A DNA stretch of 64,000 nucleotides, taken from positions 26,212,001 through 26,276,000 of the forward strand of contig CM045733.1 in the NCBI GenBank assembly GCA_024760905.1, written 5' to 3'. Positions 1 to 12,920 of this stretch are shown here, piece by piece. The position numbers and the translations under genes were made by a program. Under the pieces are notes generated by a model. It made no database searches. It was not told the DNA's origin and was given only the letters and a program-made list of their open reading frames with translations. The stretch is from Plotosus lineatus. Lineage: Eukaryota > Chordata > Actinopteri > Siluriformes > Plotosidae. How positions within the stretch are numbered: position 1 is the stretch's first letter; each line of letters starts with the position of its first letter.

Positions 1-143
1 TCTATGAACCCTACACATCCCCAATGAACACGCCCACATTGCTACAGCAACACATATAGTAAAATTAGAATGAATGATACACAAAAGATTAGCATGACAC
101 CGCAAGGATGATACACACAATCCTGAAGAATAACCATATTTTG

Positions 144-332
144 TGGGGGCAGCTGCAACCTAATGGCTAGCGAAGAGGTTTTGGGACCAAAAGGTTGCTG
201 GTTCAATTCCTGCACCAGTAGGAAAAATGTGTGGAAAAGGGTGAGTGAGCAGCACCTTCCCTTCCTCCATATTAATGGCTGAACTGCCCTTGAGCAAGGC
301 ACATAACCCCCAACTGCTCTTCAGTTACCCCA

Positions 333-386
<54 letters not shown>

Positions 387-472
387 CAGCCCACTACTTC
401 GAGGGTGTTCTCACTTGTGATGGGCTAAATGCAGAGGAAATACTTTCCTTTATCGGATTAATACAGCATCAT
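144..472 (+). mobile_element. SINE-B copy 1 with internal (GT)n
   Basis: tRNA-derived SINE. The tRNA-like head is at 144-220 (B box GGTTCAATTCCTGCACC), then a body with TTGAGCAAGGCACATAACCC, an expanded (GT)n at 333-384, and an ending at ATCGGATTAATACA. Related copies lie near 8533, 25290 and 46094. 'SINE-B' is a label used only here. Confidence 0.7.
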
Positions 473-1675
473 AAAATCAAATTTAAAAAAAAATTAAAAT
501 TCACACAAGCGACGCTGAATGAACACTACATGCTATATTCCTGTATGGGACCGTGATGGAGAGAAAGGATTTGATTTTAATGTGTATCAAGTGGATTGTG
601 CTTTCAGCAATGATGAATGTATACAATACATGATACGCATGTGAGTATTAAAACAATGTCACTCATGTTACCCTTGGGTTTAAATTCTCAAGGAACCTCA
701 CAGACTCCAGTATCAGTTCAGCTATTCTCAATCTTTCTTGGTTGGTGTTAGATGTCTGGAGAACAAGCAAAATGCAGATCTGAGATGCAGAAATTCAAGA
801 ACGTCCGAGTTTATTCCAGAAAGTCTAGGAGTATTTATACAAAAAAACAAATAAATAAATAACCCACATGGAAATTAAAATCAAAATTAAGTTATTTAAA
901 GATCTGAAACAAAGCTATATACAAAACAATGACATCAATAAGATAAGACAAATATGGAACAGGAACAAGGACAACATGCTCTTGATGGCATATCAGAACA
1001 TACACATAGAACCAAAGGATAATTAGAAATGCTGATGTGTCCAGAACAGAAGCCTAAACCGTAACACTTATGAGAGACGACATGGAGGAGGAAAAAAAAT
1101 TTTTTAAAAATAAATAGATTTACTACACAGAAAAGACAAGATCTGATTGGTTCATGATTGTCATTTAAAAAAAAAAAATCTGAGTGTATAATGTTTTAAT
1201 ATTTTAAAAACTTTAAAATCGAAAAATAAACCATACAAATATTAATTTAGTTTTTCTTGCACTTCCTCATAGCAGGCAGTAAAACTTGGAACAAGGACAC
1301 CAGGCACAGTTTACAGATATTTCCATGGCATTGCACGGAACATGATCTCACCTGACACGCCTCCGTCATGGCAGTCACCATTTTTTTTATTTATTCTTGA
1401 TTTACTTTTTCTTGTTATTTTTATGCACCTGTATAGTAAATACTAAAATGAAGAAAAAATGGGGGCGGGGGAGATTTCCTCTGCCTCGCCATCACACAAA
1501 ACTCCGAAATATTCCAAAAAAAGATTTAAAAAGTAGCGCATTACATTGGAGTCCACTATTCAGACAAAAGCCTTATAAACAATGCTGGGCTTTGCATGCA
1601 AATAAAGTAGTAAGTGTGACAGTCAAAATCTCCAGGAGAAGTGAAAAATTACAAATTGTAAAACCGCGCAAACTA
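473..1675. other. Unannotated AT-rich stretch, tbc1d22a intron 2
   Basis: No exon or known element recognised. It contains A- and T-runs. A frame of about 100 codons near 1397-1702 is low-complexity and shows no family resemblance. Confidence 0.5.
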
Positions 1676-2376
1676 CAGTCGGTCCCCTACCTACAAAATT
1701 AATCCGTTCTAGAGTCTTTTTCGTAACTCGGGGATTTTACATGTTAAACGCCTATTTCATTCCAAGGCTCCAGTCTTTGGACTGGATAAACCTCATAAAC
1801 CCTTTAAAAATGATAAAAGTACACCAATTTTGTATGAAATATGTGTTAAAAGTAAAAGAAAATTATTTATCAAACCATTTAAACATTTTATTAACATATT
1901 AAACCATTTTATTAACATATGTATTAATTAAACCATTATTAAATTTTTTTTATTAACACACACCCGTCTCTCTCTCTCTCTCGTGCTGCGGGCCACGCCC
2001 AAAAGACGTGGAATTCAAAGCACATTCTCTGCTTGACAAACTCAACTTTAACTTGATTCCTGAAGGGATCGGAATTCCAGATAAGCTCAAATGCGCCCAC
2101 ATTTATTAAACATTTACTGAATTAAACAACTTAAAAAACTAAACTAAAAACTAAAGAGTTAAGCTTCCTTCTGTCTCTATCTGGGAGGCCAGCGGGGCGG
2201 GATATTGAGAGACAGCCAATGAGAGAGCAACTCGCGCATCGTGTGAAATTTTGATTGGCGCGTTTGAATTTCTTTTCATAAGAGGGGGTTGTTTTCGTTT
2301 ACGGAAACTCAGGAAAATGATCTTCATAACCCGGGGATTTCGTACCCAGGGGTCTTCGTAAGTAGGGGGCCGACTG
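1676..2376. mobile_element. Tigger/pogo-like non-autonomous transposon
   Basis: 701 bp flanked by TA on both sides (1674-1675, 2377-2378). Terminal inverted repeats start CAGTCGGTCCCCTACCTAC and, inverted from the other end, CAGTCGGCCCCCTACTTAC. TA target plus CAG...CTG ends are typical of Tc1/mariner-pogo (Tigger) elements. No transposase frame was seen. Confidence 0.75.
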
Positions 2377-2481
2377 TACTAGTAGACACTATGTTTTTAT
2401 AGCGAAGTCATCACATCAAAGATTGACTGTTTCATTTATTACTGTGATTTATAGCGTTCTATTATTTTGAAGGGGATGGAG

Positions 2482-3079
<598 letters not shown>

Positions 3080-3557
3080 ATATATGTATATATAGCATCT
3101 TTGTTCTACAGCATGTCTTTGCAATGGGCCTAAATCGTATGTAGTACTCTCCATATGCAAAGTATAAAGCAGACAAAGTATAAATCAGACCCTTCTACTT
3201 CACCTCAGGACATAAAACACCACAGCAACATAGATTAGTTCTCATAGAACACCACAACACATTGCACTGCACTGCTAAGCCAATACCAGGAATATTCTTT
3301 TGGGGGTTTTTTAGTCACAGATATCACAACAAATATAAATCATAAATAAGATTATGACAGCATAAAGCAGATTTAAGAAAGTAAAGGCAGGAAATTTGGG
3401 ATCCCTTTTGTTATACTAAGCTTCCAATAATAAGAACATGTATGCGTCGTTAGGCGAATACAAATAGGTTGGCCCACCTCCCACTGTACTTGTGTAGTCT
3501 GTAAAACTTAACAATAATAATAATAATAATACACTATTCGAACATTAAAACACTTAC
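3080..3557. other. Intronic DNA left of tbc1d22a exon 2
   Basis: Part of tbc1d22a intron 2, holding the donor (3557-3556) and a short (AAT)n at about 3512-3530. Nothing else recognised. Confidence 0.5.
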
Positions 3558-3614
3558 TTGGCATGAAGCAAAGGATCAAATGGAGGATGCTGGGCTCCAT
3601 AAACGTGCTGTATA
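3558..3614 (-). CDS. tbc1d22a: tbc1d22a exon 2 (residues 21-40)
   Basis: On the minus strand, after TTTGCAG (acceptor at 3616-3615), the exon encodes SIQHVYGAQHPPFDPLLHA and ends at AA|GTAAGT. It joins exon 1 in phase: AG from exon 1 plus T gives Ser. Human TBC1D22A has SIQHVYGAQHPPFDPLLHG at the same place. The exon is 57 bp. Exon 3 was looked for in 1-3500 and not recognised, so the gene continues beyond the left edge. Confidence 0.93.
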
Positions 3615-4773
3615 CTGCAAACAGAGAAAGATCAATGCAGCTTAGGTTTGGTACATCAAGTGTTCAACATTTTTTCCAGCCTGGTAGTAAATCCAATTTC
3701 CAAGAGGTTCTCAGAACCAAACACAATCTGCTCTTAAATCCACATTGATGAATATGGTTATAATTATAATTACCCACTCCTGTATGTGTCACTGCAAAAA
3801 TATCATCTGGTCTACATACTGGGTCATTTCTGGTTTTAATAACTCTCTCTTTTACTGTTGTACTTTTTTGTAAAAACTGTGACAATAAATCACAATCCAA
3901 ATGTCAATATAGTCCAACTTATTTCCCTCTATATTGACCATAAATTGATTGTCCACTGTTACAAAGACCGTGAAAAACTACTTCATGCACATTTATTAAT
4001 ACCAAACATGAATAAATCCAAATGCAAAAGAAAATTCATATTCAAATTCTTTCAAGTATGGACATGAAATTTATACCATTATTGTTTTTGGTGAATAAAT
4101 TAATTACAGCTTGACTATTGTGAAATAAATATACTTCAGGAAGTCACTCAATGGTACAGTGACCGCCGTAACATGGAACTTCACCCCTGACAGGAAAAAT
4201 GGGTCATGACCATATGTAACCAGCGTGGACATTACAAAAACGGAAGTTGATGTGGAATTCTCAGTCCACAAAAGCAGAAAAAAAAAAACATTTCTATTTT
4301 GGACATAAATGACTGTTTTTCTTACTTTGTGACATGAAACATGCGTGACAAAAAAGTTCACAGTTTTTGTCGTCACACTGCAACCAACTCTGCAAAATAT
4401 ACCCCCCAACTGGACGTATCCCAATTATTTTGTGTGACTTGCTACAGGCGTTCATGTGGTATGTTTTGGACAGGGATTGCTCTTTTAATTCCTTATAATT
4501 TTTCAATAAATATTAAGTCCAAAATGTTAATCAGTACATTTGACCGAGTTTCAGAAAATAAAACAATATTTCTGAACATGAAGGCCAACAGATCACATGT
4601 AATTGTGACATCATTAAAATACATGATAAGCACATGAAATATGTATAAAATTCCTTATGATAAATATACTGTATATGGCGGTACATCAAAGAGCTCACAG
4701 TCTCACATGAAAACAAGGGGTGTAACACTAATTTTGTGGAATAATTGTGGCATACTGCTACTCTAGAACAATA

Positions 4774-5322
4774 CAGGGATCCCTCGCTACTTCGCGCTTC
4801 AATTCATGCGGCATCAGTGCATCGCGGTTTTTAAAAATAAATAAATATTCATCGAATTAAAAATATAAGAAAATTAAGGAAGAATGGGGAAAAACTAAGG
4901 AAAATGTCACAAAAACAAGGCCAATTATGCAAAAAAAAAAAAAACTAAACCAACAAAACAAAAAACAACCCAAAATCTCCCATCAAAACGAGAAAACTAG
5001 TTACATTGTTTTGAGGTGTGCATCTGTGTGTGTGCACGTGCATCTGTGTGCATGTGAGCCCATGTATGTGTGTTGTCGTCTTCTTATGCAATACCATCTG
5101 TATGTGTGTGTATTTATATTTTATTTACATCTTGTTTTTTTAATGTTGAATTGTTATTATAAGCATTTATAGTATTGAATATGTATTTATTGATATCATA
5201 TAGTATGTATGTATGTATACATGTACGTATACAGCAGTCGGGGGGCTTGGGGGTGATCCTACTTTCGATGGTCGCGTGGGGATCTCGGTCCCAATTAACC
5301 GCGGAAAGGTGAGGGATCCCTG
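4774..5322 (+). mobile_element. Tigger-like MITE, 'GGATCCCTC' type, copy 2
   Basis: 549 bp with TA at both flanks. Ends CAGGGATCCCTCGCTACTTC and, inverted, CAGGGATCCCTCACCTTTCC. It lies in tbc1d22a intron 1. Four copies in the window define the family (also 2587, 23151, 30544). No coding capacity. Confidence 0.8.
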
Positions 5323-5991
5323 TATATTCATCCACACTGCGCAGGTGGCAGTGGCAGAAGTAGCTTTGAACTGTTGCCCCATGCACCACATTTATCTGAC
5401 TTCCACTTTCTGACTTCCAAAAGTTTCTCCATACCAAAATCACACTTGGGTATTCACCATTTTTTAAGTAATTAAAAAGTCCTCCATGCTGCGGAGGAGA
5501 ATCAGGATATGACCTTCTTCCTGAATAGAATAGACAAGCTCGAACCCAGTTAGTTAAAAGAGCTTGCACTAAAGCTAAATAGAAAAGGAATGCTTTCTTT
5601 CACCGAGATGTTTGCTCGGTGAGGACGAGAACTTTTTGAAGTACCTTTGTATATTCATTGACAATTTGTCTGATGGATGTTCAGCACTATATAAACAGTC
5701 AAAATTCACACACTGTTCAGTCATTCATAATCATTATAATCTGTGGCAGGTCTTGCATAAAAGGAATAAAATACTTCTAGTCTCTCATTATTTTTCCTAT
5801 AACAAATCACTACATTTTCACATTTACTATTCAAATCCTAAAAGACATGCGGTGAGGCAGCAGTCAGCCAAGCCTCACCATGGATTGCGCAGCGACTCAG
5901 CTAACTGTGCTGGCATGCTATGCAGTGAGACCATATTGCTGTTTCTCTGCATGTCAAAGTTAAAATGTTCAAACAATTTTACTTGTCTGTC

Positions 5992-6294
5992 TTCCTTTCG
6001 GCTTTTTCCCTTTTACTCGGGAGTCGCACGTTTGATTTGGTAGAGGTTTTTACATCGGATGCCCCTCCTGTCACAACCCTTTTTAGCAAGGGACAGAAAC
6101 ACTCTGACGACTTTGCAGCCGACTCTTTACGAAAGTCAGCAATGGTTCTTTTACATGCCTCTCACCATAGACAGTGAGAGACATGGCCTGCCTTTGATAA
6201 CCCAGTTAGCTGCACTGGGGGGACAGTGACAACCTTGTGGAGAGTGGGATTCGAACCCCCAACCCCTGGATCAGCGATCCAGCGCTCTATACAA
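5992..6294 (-). mobile_element. SINE-A copy, RTE-type tail
   Basis: Minus-strand tRNA-derived SINE. The tRNA-like head is at the right end (GGATTCGAACCCCC, inverted B box), the body carries AAAGTCAGCAATGGTTCTTT, and the tail at the left has CCTTTCGGCTTTTTCCC. Confidence 0.75.
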
Positions 6295-7490
6295 CTAAAT
6301 TTCCATAGTTTAACTGATATAATATATAACTGTATATAAAGTATGGTGTTTATCAACAACTGTATGTGTGTAACGTGTTTCTTGTGCTGGGCAATCATAA
6401 AACGCTGGCCAAGAGGCACTAGGTGAGCCACGCAGTTCTCATGCCTCCTGCTAGGGGGCACTGGTGAACCCAGGGCTGTTTCTTATGACTCTTTGGCTGC
6501 AGAGTAATAGAATTAGTGACAGCAAGCCAAGTGAAGCCATACAGTTATTTTTTTTCCTCTTGCTTAACCTTTTTTTTTCCCCAAAATGGAGGACTACATA
6601 TCTAAACTGAAAGAATTTTCATGGACTTTATTCATTAGTAAAAGGTATTTATGATGAATTTTTTTTTAATGTCTCTTTTTTTCTATGCGACAGTTTCCAT
6701 ATGTAAACAATGCTGATGTGAAGTTTTCAACAAAACACGTTCACTGTTGCCAATCAAATGGTGCATAAACTACTCTGTACGGGTCATGTTTGTAAATCTG
6801 ACTGATGACGTTAGTGCCTCACCAACCATGAACCTTGCATTAGGCCACTGCATCATGACCAAGTCTACCACCATCTTCAGCCATCACATGCCGCTGAAAA
6901 GTAAACTATACTGTCTGAATATGAAAAATTTGAACTAAAAGAGGAACAGCCCAAGAAACTCCTTCTTAAACCTAGATTAAGCCAGTGCAAAGAAAGGGTC
7001 GGTGATGGGAGCAGGGCTAAACGTGGCACAGATCATGACAATCAGAGCCCTTAAAAAAGCATCACACAGACACATTGCACGCTGACTGTGCTGTTTCCTA
7101 CCAGACCAGAACCTTAAATGATCCATGCAACATCCACAGGTGCCACATCATCCTGCTCAGCGTCGAATAAACACTCAGTGCATTTAAAAACCTTGTTAAC
7201 AGTAAGTGATACCATGTGAAAACATTATACACTAACCAGTGTTGGTAGTTTATTTACATGCAATGTGTAATGTCTGGGAAAGAAATCTTTGCTAGTTACA
7301 TGCTAATCAGCTGTGTTAGCTTGATAGTTCATTCAAAACGTAGGTATAAACTCCACAGCTCATAGCATGCACTCAAAACAACCAACAAGACAAACTGTCA
7401 CTCGCGATTTCCGATAACTTTAATTGAAACCACCAGCAATATTTCAATCCAACATCATTAGCAGTTAGCAGCATGCTAACATGAACACGT
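6295..7490. other. Unannotated intronic DNA
   Basis: Part of tbc1d22a intron 1. No repeat family or exon recognised. Confidence 0.4.
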
Positions 7491-7498
7491 CACTTTAC

Positions 7499-7560
7499 CT
7501 GCCAGGAACCTTCGCTGTGTTCCTTTTCCAGAACTGTTTTTTACTTCCGTCATTCGACAT
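7499..7560 (-). CDS. tbc1d22a: tbc1d22a exon 1 (residues 1-20)
   Basis: On the minus strand, ATG at 7560 opens MSNDGSKKQFWKRNTAKVPG and runs to a CAG|GTAAAG donor at 7499/7498, phase 2. Human TBC1D22A begins MASDGARKQFWKRSNSKLPG, so 14 of 20 residues agree, including the diagnostic KQFWKR. TBC1D22A belongs to the TBC family of Rab GTPase-activating proteins; the catalytic TBC domain is encoded further along, outside the window. The gene is divergent to cerk, as in mammals, which supports the call independently. Confidence 0.9.
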
Positions 7561-7805
7561 CTTTCATTCCACTCTGTACAAACGATCATCAACACCTCAA
7601 ACACTTTAAACAACTGATACACTCTGTAAATAATGCACAGTTGTCTTATTTACATATTAGCTATTTTTTTCCTCTTCGGAAACTCAGAAAGCCGCCATGT
7701 TGGTGCAGCCTTACAGGAAGAAAACAGCAATCTAATTGGTTGACCTGAGAGAGTCAGTCATGAGCTCACCAATCAGAGGGCATACGCTGTCCAATCAGAA
7801 GTAAA
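7561..7805 (-). promoter_or_regulatory. tbc1d22a promoter and leader
   Basis: Three CCAAT boxes (NF-Y type) lie at 7735-7739 (as ATTGG on plus), 7769-7773 and 7791-7795. A YY1-like GCCGCCATG block is at 7691-7699, where such sites often sit just downstream of the start. No TATA box was seen. The leader from about 7700 down to 7561 would carry several ATGs ahead of the main one. Confidence 0.55.
7684..7698 (-). other. Upstream ORF in tbc1d22a leader
   Basis: Minus-strand ATG GCG GCT TTC TGA (Met-Ala-Ala-Phe-stop) overlapping the YY1-like block. It is translated only if transcription starts upstream of 7698. A start-stop ATG-TAA follows at 7655-7650, and a five-codon ORF (MKDVE) whose stop overlaps the main start region follows near 7567. 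Confidence 0.4.
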
Positions 7806-7963
7806 CACTACGATTGTCTGTTGTCAGCAAAACCATCCAGCTGAACCTCAGGCTGTGTGATTGTTTTTTAAGGAATACTGAAAAATGTATTATTATAATA
7901 TTTCCTGCAAACATTACAAGTTCTTTTACTCTTATACATAGTGTTTTTAGAGTAGCAAACTTA

Positions 7964-7985
7964 ATATATATATATATTATGAGGT

Positions 7986-8034
<49 letters not shown>

Positions 8035-8059
8035 GAGGTATACATATATATATATATAT
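7964..8059. repeat. (AT)n tracts with a duplicated spacer
   Basis: Two AT runs separated by the 14-bp spacer TTATGAGGTATACA, which occurs twice (about 7977 and 8031), so the array grew as a unit. Confidence 0.8.
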
Positions 8060-8180
8060 GTTTGTATATGTATCTATTTTTGCACCCCCTACTGATGGTA
8101 CCTCAAGAGCCTGTAACAGTGAATTTCTCTATTGTGAGATTAATGAGATTAATAAAGCTATATCTTATCTTATCTCTTAT

Positions 8181-8182
<2 letters not shown>

Positions 8183-8277
<95 letters not shown>
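8183..8277. repeat. Compound (TA)n(TG)n(AG)n microsatellite
   Basis: TA from 8183, TG from about 8231 and AG from about 8256 to 8277, contiguous. Confidence 0.9.
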
Positions 8278-8278
<1 letters not shown>

Positions 8279-8532
8279 TCTCATTCCTCTCCAATAAATG
8301 TTTCAGGGTCTACTGGTCAGGATCTCTTCATCACAGGGCAGCATCCACACACTCACACCCCTCCCGGGCAATCAAGCACCTATCTGCATGTTTTTGGACA
8401 TTTGGAAAATGTAAAAGCATTGCAAAAAGCTTATGCCTGCCTCTGTTCAGACAGTAACTGAAAACCAGACTAATTAAATTAGAAATCCAAACCGCAAAGC
8501 AGAATCATCACCTGCTGCTTCTTAATACCACC

Positions 8533-8786
8533 CATGGACAGCTGCAGGCTAATAATAAGACATTTGGATTTGGGAATGAAAAGTTGCTGGTTTGATTCCC
8601 GTACTGGCAGGGGAAAAATGCATGGCAGCAGAGGGAGAGAGTAGCACCTGCCCCTTCCTTCCTTCCTTCCTTCACATTCTCAGAGAAGTGCCATTAAGCA
8701 AGGCACCTAAGAGCAAGGTGGCTATGTGTGCTTCTTATGGATGGGTTAAATACAGAGACAAATTCCCCTTTGGGGATTAATCTAGT
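8533..8786 (+). mobile_element. SINE-B copy 2
   Basis: Head GACAGCTGCAGGCTAATAAT, B box GGTTTGATTCCCGTACTGG, body TTAAGCAAGGCACCTAA, end CCCCTTTGGGGATTAAT. It abuts the 3' end of the Rex3 copy, so Rex3 may have inserted at its tail. Confidence 0.65.
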
Positions 8787-8791
8787 CTAGT

Positions 8792-11700
8792 CTCATCTTC
8801 GTTTGTTTATCCCGGGGTCAGGTCACAGGGGCAGCAACCTCAGCAATGAGGTCTAGAAGTCCCTCTCCCCAGCCATTTCCTTCAGCTGTTAAGGGGGGAC
8901 ACCAAGGCGCTCCCAGACAAGCCGAGAGACATAGTCCCTCCAGCGTGTTCTAGGTTGACCCCGGGGTCTCTTCCCGGTTGGACATGCCCAAAACACCATA
9001 CCAAGGAGGAGTTCGGGAGGCATCCTGACCAGATTCCCGAGCCACCTCAACTGGCCCCTCAAAAATGCGGAGGAGCAGCGGATCTACTCCAAGTTCCTCC
9101 TCGTATGGTTGAGCTTCTCACCTTTTCTCGAAGCGAAATCCCCGCCACCCAGTGATGCAAGCTTATTTCAGCCGCTTGTATCCACGATCTTGTTCTTTTG
9201 GTCACTACCCAAAGCTCATGACCATAGGTGAGGGTTGGAACGTAGATCGACTCCTTCTTTACCACGACAATCTGGTATAGTCTTTGCTTTACAGCAGAGG
9301 CTACGCGATCCGTCTGTCGATCTCCCGCTCCATCCTTCCCTCACTCGTGAACAAGACCCCAAAATATTTGAACTCCTCCACTTGGGGCAGGACCTCATTC
9401 TCGACCAGGAGGGTGCATTCCACCCTTGTCCGACTGAGGACCATGGCCTTGGCCTTGGAGGTGCTGATTTTCATAACGGCCGCTTCGCACTCGACTGCAA
9501 ATCACTCCAATGAGAGCTGGAGGTCCCGGCTTGATGAAGCCAAAAGGACAATGTCATCTGAAAAAAGCAAAGACGAGATCCGATGGCCACCATACCAGAA
9601 CCCCTTGGCTGCGCTGAGAAATTCTGTCCATAAAAATTATTAACAAACTCGGCGACAAAGAACAGCCTTGACAAACTCCAAACCATCACCGGAAACGAAC
9701 TTGACCTGTTGTTCCCAATACAGACCACACTCTGGCTCCGGTGATACAGCGATCGAATGGCCTGTAGCAACAGGTCCGGAACACTGTACCCACGGAGCAC
9801 GTCCTACAGGATAGCCCAAGGGACACATTCGAATGCCTTCTCCAAATCCACAAAACACAGGTGGACAGCTTGGGCTAACTCCCATGCCCCTCCAAGATCC
9901 TGTGGAGCCTACAGAGTTGGTCAAAAGTGCCATGGCCAGGACGAAAACCACATTGTTCCTCTTGAATCCAAGGTTCAGCTATCGGTCGGATCCTGCTTTC
10001 CACTACTCCTGCCCTCAGGTAGGCTGAGGAGTGTGATTCCACGATAATTGGAACAAACCCCCCGGTCCCCCTTTTTAAAAAGGGGACTACCACCCCAGTT
10101 TGCCAATCCAGAGATACGGCCCCTGATGACCACACGATGTTGAAGAGACGAGTCAACCAAGACAGTCCTACAGCATCCAGAGCCCTGAGATATTCAGATC
10201 GAATCTCATCCACTCCCAGAGCCTGACTACCAATGAGCTTTTTGAGTACCTCAGTGACCTCAGCTCCAGTGATGGGCAGACCCCGGCCCAGATTCTCAGC
10301 TCCTTCCTCCTCCACAGAGGGCGTGCTGATGGGATTGAGGAGATCCTCAAAGTATTCCTTCCACCTCCCGACGACATCCCCAGTTGAGGGGAGCAGCTCC
10401 AACTTCCACTGTAAACAGTTATCATCATATCTTATCCCCGTAGGGTAGTGTAGCAATTGGTTTCTTCCAGACAAGATTAACCGTGACGCAGGAACGCTTG
10501 CTACTTGTCCCCAGAAACACGCTGACGGCTTTGCAGCCTACTCTTTTTACGAAAGTCAGCAATGGTTCTTTTACATGACTCTCACCATAGTCAGTGAGAG
10601 ACATGGCCCGCCTTTGATAACCCAGTTAGCCGCACTGGGGGACTGTAAACAGTATTTGTGGAAAACTGCTTCCCCCTCCTGAGGTGTCAGATGGTGGTCC
10701 AGAATCTTTTGATGCCAACCGATATTTGCTCTCCAGGCCCTCACTGAACTCCTTCCACGTCCGAGATTATGCATTGGCGACAGCTTCGGCTGCAGCACGT
10801 TTGGCTGACCGATACCAGTCTGCTGCCTCGGGAATCCCACTGGCCAATAAGACCCAATAGGCTTCCGTTTTCAGATGGACAGCCCTCCTCGCTGCAGGTG
10901 TCCACCAACAGGTTTGGGGGTTATCGCCATGACAAGCACCTTTCGGCCATAGCTATGGGCTGCCACCTCAGCAATGGAGGCACGGAACATGGCCCATTCA
11001 GATTCCATGTCACTCGCCTCCTTTGGGATGTGGTTTTAGCTCTGCTGGAGGAGGGAGTTAAAGACCTCTCTGACAGACTTCAGCAAATGTTCCCAAGAGA
11101 CCCTAACTACATGCTTGTGCCTGCCAGAACTGGAGGGTGGTCCCCCCTGCCATCGGATCCAGCTCAGCACCAGGTGGTGATCGGTTGACGGCTCAGCTCC
11201 CTTTTTCACTTGAGTGTCCAGAACATGCAGCCGCAAGTCTGGTGACACGATTACAAAGTCAATCATCGAACTACGACCTAGGGTGTCCTGGTGCTAAAGT
11301 GCACTTACGAACATGGTGTTCATGATAGACAAACTGTGACGAGCACAGAAGTCCAACAACGAAACACCATTCAAGTTCAAACTGGAGAGGCTGTACCTAC
11401 CGATCACACACTTCCAGGTCACACTATCGTTGCCCACATGGACATTGAAGTCTCCCAGGACAATGATTGAGTCTCCCGGGGGTGCGTTCTCCAACACACC
11501 CCTTCAAGACTCCAAGAAGGGTGGGTACTCTGAACTGTCATTTGGCGCATAAGCACAACTAACAGTCAGGACCTGTCGTCCCCCCCCCCGAAGGCGGAGG
11601 GAAGCTACCCTGTCATTGACCGGCGAGAACTCCAATGTGTGGGCACCGAGACGAGGGGCAACAAGGATGCCCACACCGCCTCTCCCCATGAGCAACTCCA

Positions 11701-12292
11701 GAAGAGAATAATGTCCAGCCTCTCTCGAGATGGATGGTTCTAGAGCCCAAGCTATGTATTGAGGTGAGTCCGACTAAATCTAGTCGGTATCGCTCCACCT
11801 CACGCACCAGCTCAGGCTCCTTCCCTGTCAGAGAGGTGACATTCAATGTCCCAAGAGTCAGAGTCAGTAGCCAAGGATCAGTCTGACAGAACCCATGCCT
11901 TCGGCTGCCACCCAACTCACATTGCACCCGACCCCTATAACCCCCTCCCACAGGTGGTGGGTCTATGGGAAAGCGAACCTATGTCTCTTTTTCACGCCGG
12001 GCCCAGCCGGGCTCCATGGGAAGAGGCTCGACCACCAGGTGTTCACCTTCAAGCCCCGGCCCCTAGCCTGGTTCCGGGTGGGGACCCCAGTGACTCGCGT
12101 CTGGGCAAGGGAAACTGTGTCCCTGGTTTCCGATTATTCACCATAAAGGTCTTTTGAACCGCACTTTGTCTGGACCTTCACCTCGGACCTGTTTGCCTTG
12201 GGTCTACCAGGGTCATAATGCCTCCGACAACATAGCTCCTAGGATCATTAGAACACGCAAACCCCTCCACCAGAATAAGGTGGGGATTCTAG
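8792..12292 (-). mobile_element. Rex3 non-LTR retrotransposon, nearly full length, decayed
   Basis: RTE-clade LINE lying 3'-to-5' on the plus strand. Minus-strand reading gives an AP-endonuclease with VLGDFNVHVGND (near 11450) and GVGILVAPRLGA (near 11680). The reverse transcriptase follows, with SNYRGITLLSLP (near 10040), EEQCGFRPGHGTFDQL (near 9930) and an FSDD active-site motif (near 9555). The C-terminal region has [19 protein letters not shown] (near 9230). Frameshifts and stops interrupt it. Sequence at about 9652 and 10089 resembles the primer sites widely used to amplify fish Rex3. A SINE-A fragment is inserted at 10420-10641. It sits between the two divergent genes. Confidence 0.85.
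10420..10641 (-). mobile_element. SINE-A fragment inserted in Rex3
   Basis: Flanked by a direct repeat ACTGTAAACAGT (10408-10419 and 10642-10653), a 12-bp target-site duplication. Its right part (about 10505-10641) is SINE-A body without the tRNA head. Its left part does not match the tails of other SINE-A copies. Confidence 0.7.
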
Positions 12293-12920
12293 CAGGGGGG
12301 ATTAATATAGTATATCAGAAATTAAAATCAACATTATTATTCTATTAGATGGCTTTGTGAATGATGAACTGCAATAATGTCCCTTTCCTTTTGCACTTCT
12401 TTGCCAGAAGAATAAATATAGAATATAACTTGTATAAACAATCGAAATCAAGAATAAAATATCCCACTTGGTCTGTCCAGTTCCAGATGGATTTTCAATG
12501 TTAGATTACGAGATTGCTCATGACTTCAGATCTGAATGCCATTGAAAGCAATCTGGTAATCTAAGATTGACATCCATTGACATGAATTAAAAGTCTAGAT
12601 GGAATTATACAAATTTAATTTAGCTTCATTTTTTTTTATATACATTCACTGTTTTTTTTTTTTCATCTTTGAGGTATGATGGAATCAGAGATCTTACTGG
12701 GAACACTAGGGAGGAAGCATGAGATTAAACTCTGCAAGTCCAACTCTGGACACCTTGCATACAAATCTGCAATACTGGCAATATAGCACAGTCAGTCCTA
12801 ACACTGGCATGTTGTGGGAGGCAGTCGGGGCAGACAAAATGCTGAGGTAAGTAGTCACACAAATATTCAAAGTGTACTTCGTGATTAAATGCTCTTGGTA
12901 AACGTCCATATAATTTATTC
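12293..12920. other. Unannotated intergenic DNA
   Basis: Lies between tbc1d22a and cerk. No family recognised; poly-T runs near 12630-12662. Confidence 0.4.

Larger units (their letters stand above)
3615..7498 (-). other. tbc1d22a intron 1
   Basis: Intron of 3884 bp between exons 1 and 2. It holds a Tigger-like MITE (4774-5322) and a SINE-A copy (5992-6294). Nothing was recognised in 3615-4770, 5325-5990 or 6295-7498, apart from poly-T runs. Confidence 0.8.

Noticed and set aside
5213..5569. Overlapping frames of 60-150 codons on both strands near 5.1-5.6 kb
   Set aside because: They mostly overlap a MITE and its right flank, have no recognised domain, and lack splice or start context.
7964..8277. 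CRISPR-like or satellite array
   Set aside because: Simple AT, TG and AG repeats without spacer-repeat structure; vertebrate DNA.
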